From Acidimicrobiaceae bacterium (GTDB lineage: Bacteria > Actinomycetota > Acidimicrobiia > Acidimicrobiales > Microtrichaceae), in contig DORQ01000124.1 of NCBI GenBank assembly GCA_003514205.1, forward strand, positions 1-8,935: a DNA stretch of 8,935 nt, written 5' to 3'. The first letter of the stretch is position 1; the number at the start of each line of letters is the position of its first letter. The notes beneath the pieces were generated by a model, which saw nothing but the letters and a program-made list of their open reading frames with translations, was not told the DNA's origin and searched no databases. Shown in pieces: positions 7,261 through 8,935 of this stretch. The position numbers were made by a program, and so were the translations under genes.

Positions 7261-8247
7261 TTAGGAACGGCGAGGGACTGTTGGAACTGGTACCTCGTCA
7301 ATGAGCGCTTGGATCAGCCGCGAACCGGTGTCGCCGCTCTGCCGAGCGGCGGTGGTCAAGATCACGCGATGCCCCAGCACTGCTGGCGCAAGTGACTTGA
7401 CGTCTTCTGGCAGGACAAATCCGCGCCCGTCAGCCGCGGCGCGCACCCTGCAGGCTCGTTGCAGGCCCAGCAGGCCACGCGGGGAAATGCCAAGTGCAAC
7501 GTGGGCCTGATCCCGAGAGCGAGTGGCGAGATCGACGAGGTAGTGACGGAGATCATCCGAAACATAGACCGACTTGCAAGAGTCGATCATGGCGGTGAGT
7601 GTCGGAAGCGAGAGGACCGGTCGGAGCTGAGACAACGCATGGTTTGCGCCGTCGTGCTCCAGGAGAAGTGATTCGTTCTCGTGGTCGGGGTAGCCGATGT
7701 CGAGTCGCATCATGAAACGGTCCAGCTGACTCTCGGGCAGTGGATACGTTCCGACGTGGTCGATCGGGTTCTGTGTCGCGATCACCATGAACGGTTGCTC
7801 AAGAACTCGCGTGACTCCATCGGCGGTGACCTGCGACTCTGCCATTGCTTCAAGCAGGCCAGACTGAGTTTTCGGTGACGCGCGATTGACCTCATCTGCG
7901 AGCAAGAGATTGCAGAATATCGGGCCTGGACGGAACTGAAATTGGCCGAGTTGCTGGTGCCAGATGCTGGTACCGACAACATCGGTGGGCAACAAATCTG
8001 GAGTGAATTGGATACGTCGGAAGGTGCCATCGATGCTCGTGGCCAGTGCCTTCGCCAGCGTGGTCTTTCCGACTCCTGGAACATCTTCAATCAGGAGATG
8101 CCCCTCGGCCAGCAAGCACAGCGCAGCGTGCTCGACGAGGGAGGTTTTGCCTCGCACTGCAAGTTCGATGTTGGTGCACAAACTGCGGAATGCCTCTTCG
8201 AAACGAAGTCGCGGTGCAGCATCTTGGCTCGGAGTCGAATGATCCAT
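7261..8247 (-). CDS. MoxR-family AAA+ ATPase
   Basis: A 328-residue cytoplasmic AAA+ ATPase of the MoxR group, chaperone-like machines that use ATP to remodel partners and typically pair with DUF58/vWA proteins. Motifs: Walker A DVPGVGKTT at 55-63, Walker B LLLADEVNRA at 114-123, sensor-1 ATQNP at 157-161, the arginine-finger region PESQLDRF at 171-178, and sensor-2 SPRG at 255-258. The C-terminal lid domain (about 225-325) is complete and the length is normal for the family. The ATG at 8247 places family similarity (FRSLCTNIELAVRGK) about 20 residues in. A GAGG is only three bases from the ATG, closer than ideal, but no better start is seen and an in-frame stop lies upstream. It is the first gene of the leftward operon, so its promoter should lie in the 67-base divergent region shared with the ROK kinase. 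I see no convincing -10 for this direction. Confidence 0.95.
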   Translation of the reverse strand: MDHSTPSQDAAPRLRFEEAFRSLCTNIELAVRGKTSLVEHAALCLLAEGHLLIEDVPGVGKTTLAKALATSIDGTFRRIQFTPDLLPTDVVGTSIWHQQLGQFQFRPGPIFCNLLLADEVNRASPKTQSGLLEAMAESQVTADGVTRVLEQPFMVIATQNPIDHVGTYPLPESQLDRFMMRLDIGYPDHENESLLLEHDGANHALSQLRPVLSLPTLTAMIDSCKSVYVSDDLRHYLVDLATRSRDQAHVALGISPRGLLGLQRACRVRAAADGRGFVLPEDVKSLAPAVLGHRVILTTAARQSGDTGSRLIQALIDEVPVPTVPRRS

Positions 8248-8261
8248 GAACCTCGTATTGT

Positions 8262-8290
8262 TGCAGGTTGAGCAGTGCAGCGGAGTGCAG
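8262..8290. repeat. Three short TGCAG repeats in the divergent intergenic region
   Basis: TGCAG occurs at 8262-8266, 8276-8280 and 8286-8290. The last two are part of an AGTGCAG heptamer repeated ten bases apart, one DNA turn. They lie between moxR and the ROK gene just upstream of the inverted repeat. The repeats are short, so protein binding is speculative. Confidence 0.3.
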
Positions 8291-8294
8291 GGTC

Positions 8295-8311
8295 GTGAGA
8301 GCTAGTCTCAC
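8295..8311. promoter_or_regulatory. Perfect inverted repeat, candidate operator
   Basis: GTGAGA and TCTCAC flank the 5-base spacer GCTAG, a perfect 6+6 inverted repeat ending three bases before the ROK start codon. It covers the candidate -10 of that gene, the position expected for a repressor site. It could also regulate the divergent moxR operon. Confidence 0.4.
8303..8308 (+). promoter_or_regulatory. Candidate -10 element for leaderless transcription of the ROK gene
   Basis: TAGTCT fits TANNNT and ends six bases before the A of the ATG at 8315. Transcription would therefore start at or next to the start codon. No Shine-Dalgarno precedes this ATG, which agrees with a leaderless mRNA, common in actinobacteria. 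No good -35 hexamer is seen 16-19 bases upstream. Confidence 0.45.
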
Positions 8312-8314
8312 CAC

Positions 8315-8935
8315 ATGAGTGATTCGCCAATGGGGGAGGTTGTCGCTCTGGATATTGGTGGCACCAAGCTCGCCGCCGCGATTGTCACGACGGCCGGCGA
8401 GCTTCGCGAGCAACGCCGAGAGCTCACGCCCGCTAGCTCGGATCCAGAGGTCGTGTGGGGAGCCGTGTGCAGCCTCCTTGATCCCATCGTTGATGCCGAC
8501 ACACAGGCGATTGGCGTTGGATGCGGTGGACCGATGACATCACGGGGAGCAACGGTTTCTCCATTGAACATTGCGGGGTGGCGGTCATTCCCGCTGCTTG
8601 AGCGTTTGGAGCACCGGTACCAGCGTGCGGTCGGTATCGACAACGACGCGAAAGCGCTAGCGACCGGAGAAGGTCGTTGGGGGGCAGCGAAGGGCCTCAC
8701 TCATTTCGTTGCCCTCGTGGTGTCCACCGGCGTTGGTGGCGGCGTGGTGCTAGATGGGCGACTACTCGACGGGATAGACGGAAATGCCGGCCACCTCGGT
8801 CACATGATCGTCGTTCCAGATGGCCGTCAATGCGCGTGTGGGGCCCGTGGTTGTCTTGAGGCGGAGGCTTCAGGTACTGCCATTGCTCAGATGACTGGCG
8901 CCCCCGCGTCAGAGGCACCTCAGGAGATCCGCGAA
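8315..8935 (+). CDS. ROK-family sugar kinase (glucokinase-like), 3' end missing
   Basis: The first 207 codons are in the window and remain open to the last base. It probably phosphorylates a hexose or amino sugar with ATP (or polyphosphate) in the cytoplasm. There is no DNA-binding domain at the N-terminus, so it is a kinase rather than a NagC/XylR-type ROK repressor. Motifs: phosphate-binding ALDIGGTK at 11-18, catalytic Asp111 in IDNDAKA, STGVGGGVV at 137-145, and the zinc motif CACGARGC at 173-180 (Cys173, Cys175, Cys180) with His163. The sugar-binding loop reads NAGHLGHM (157-164), so the glutamate usual in AGE-x-GH is His160. The ATG at 8315 gives a normal N-terminus; ATG at Met6 is an alternative. 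It is transcribed away from moxR with a 67-base gap and probably starts without a leader. The sugar cannot be decided from the visible part. Confidence 0.93.
   Translation, partial: MSDSPMGEVVALDIGGTKLAAAIVTTAGELREQRRELTPASSDPEVVWGAVCSLLDPIVDADTQAIGVGCGGPMTSRGATVSPLNIAGWRSFPLLERLEHRYQRAVGIDNDAKALATGEGRWGAAKGLTHFVALVVSTGVGGGVVLDGRLLDGIDGNAGHLGHMIVVPDGRQCACGARGCLEAEASGTAIAQMTGAPASEAPQEIRE

Noticed and set aside
1..8935. tRNA, rRNA, CRISPR array, insertion sequence or phage/defence genes
   Set aside because: No repeat-spacer pattern, transposase motif or RNA gene structure was seen; the window is filled with housekeeping-type and envelope genes.

Overview
The window reads as chromosomal DNA of an actinobacterium. 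The clues are a DUF3040 membrane protein (a family I know mainly from Actinomycetota), a DNA polymerase IV with the Pro/Gly-rich insertion and Trp-Gly-Pro tail common in actinobacterial DinB, a MoxR / DUF58 / transglutaminase (TgpA-like) operon, two GTG starts, and a gene with an apparently leaderless promoter. GC content looks like roughly 60 % by eye, below that of Streptomyces or most Mycobacterium. That could fit an aquatic or deep-branching lineage, but this is inference. Coding density is near total: seven protein genes, two of them cut by the window edges, and no gap longer than 76 bases. I see no tRNA, rRNA, CRISPR, insertion sequence or phage gene.

Left part (1-3720, + strand). A type-B carboxylesterase that starts before the window runs into a NUDIX hydrolase (8-base overlap), which runs into dinB (stop and start share one base). 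The three look like one translationally coupled operon. After a 76-base gap with its own ribosome binding site comes a small two-helix DUF3040 membrane protein.

Middle (3717-8247, - strand). Reading leftward: a MoxR-type AAA+ ATPase, a DUF58 protein with two N-terminal membrane helices, and a large transglutaminase-like membrane protein with an intact Cys-His-Glu set. Junctions are a 2-base gap and a 4-base overlap, so this is an operon. By analogy with MoxR/DUF58 systems it probably acts on cell-envelope assembly or remodelling, but the substrate is unknown. It converges on the DUF3040 gene, and one CTAG tetranucleotide supplies both stop codons. A perfect 19-base palindrome sits just beyond, inside the 3' end of the transglutaminase gene, where a terminator for the DUF3040 transcript would be expected.

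Right part (8248-8935). A 67-base divergent intergenic region separates moxR from a ROK-family sugar kinase that runs off the window end. This region holds a perfect 6+6 inverted repeat overlapping a TANNNT -10 element six bases before the kinase ATG, plus short TGCAG repeats. I do not see a clearly undescribed system. The most useful leads are this small regulatory region, the structure at the convergent junction, and the NUDIX-DinB coupling.
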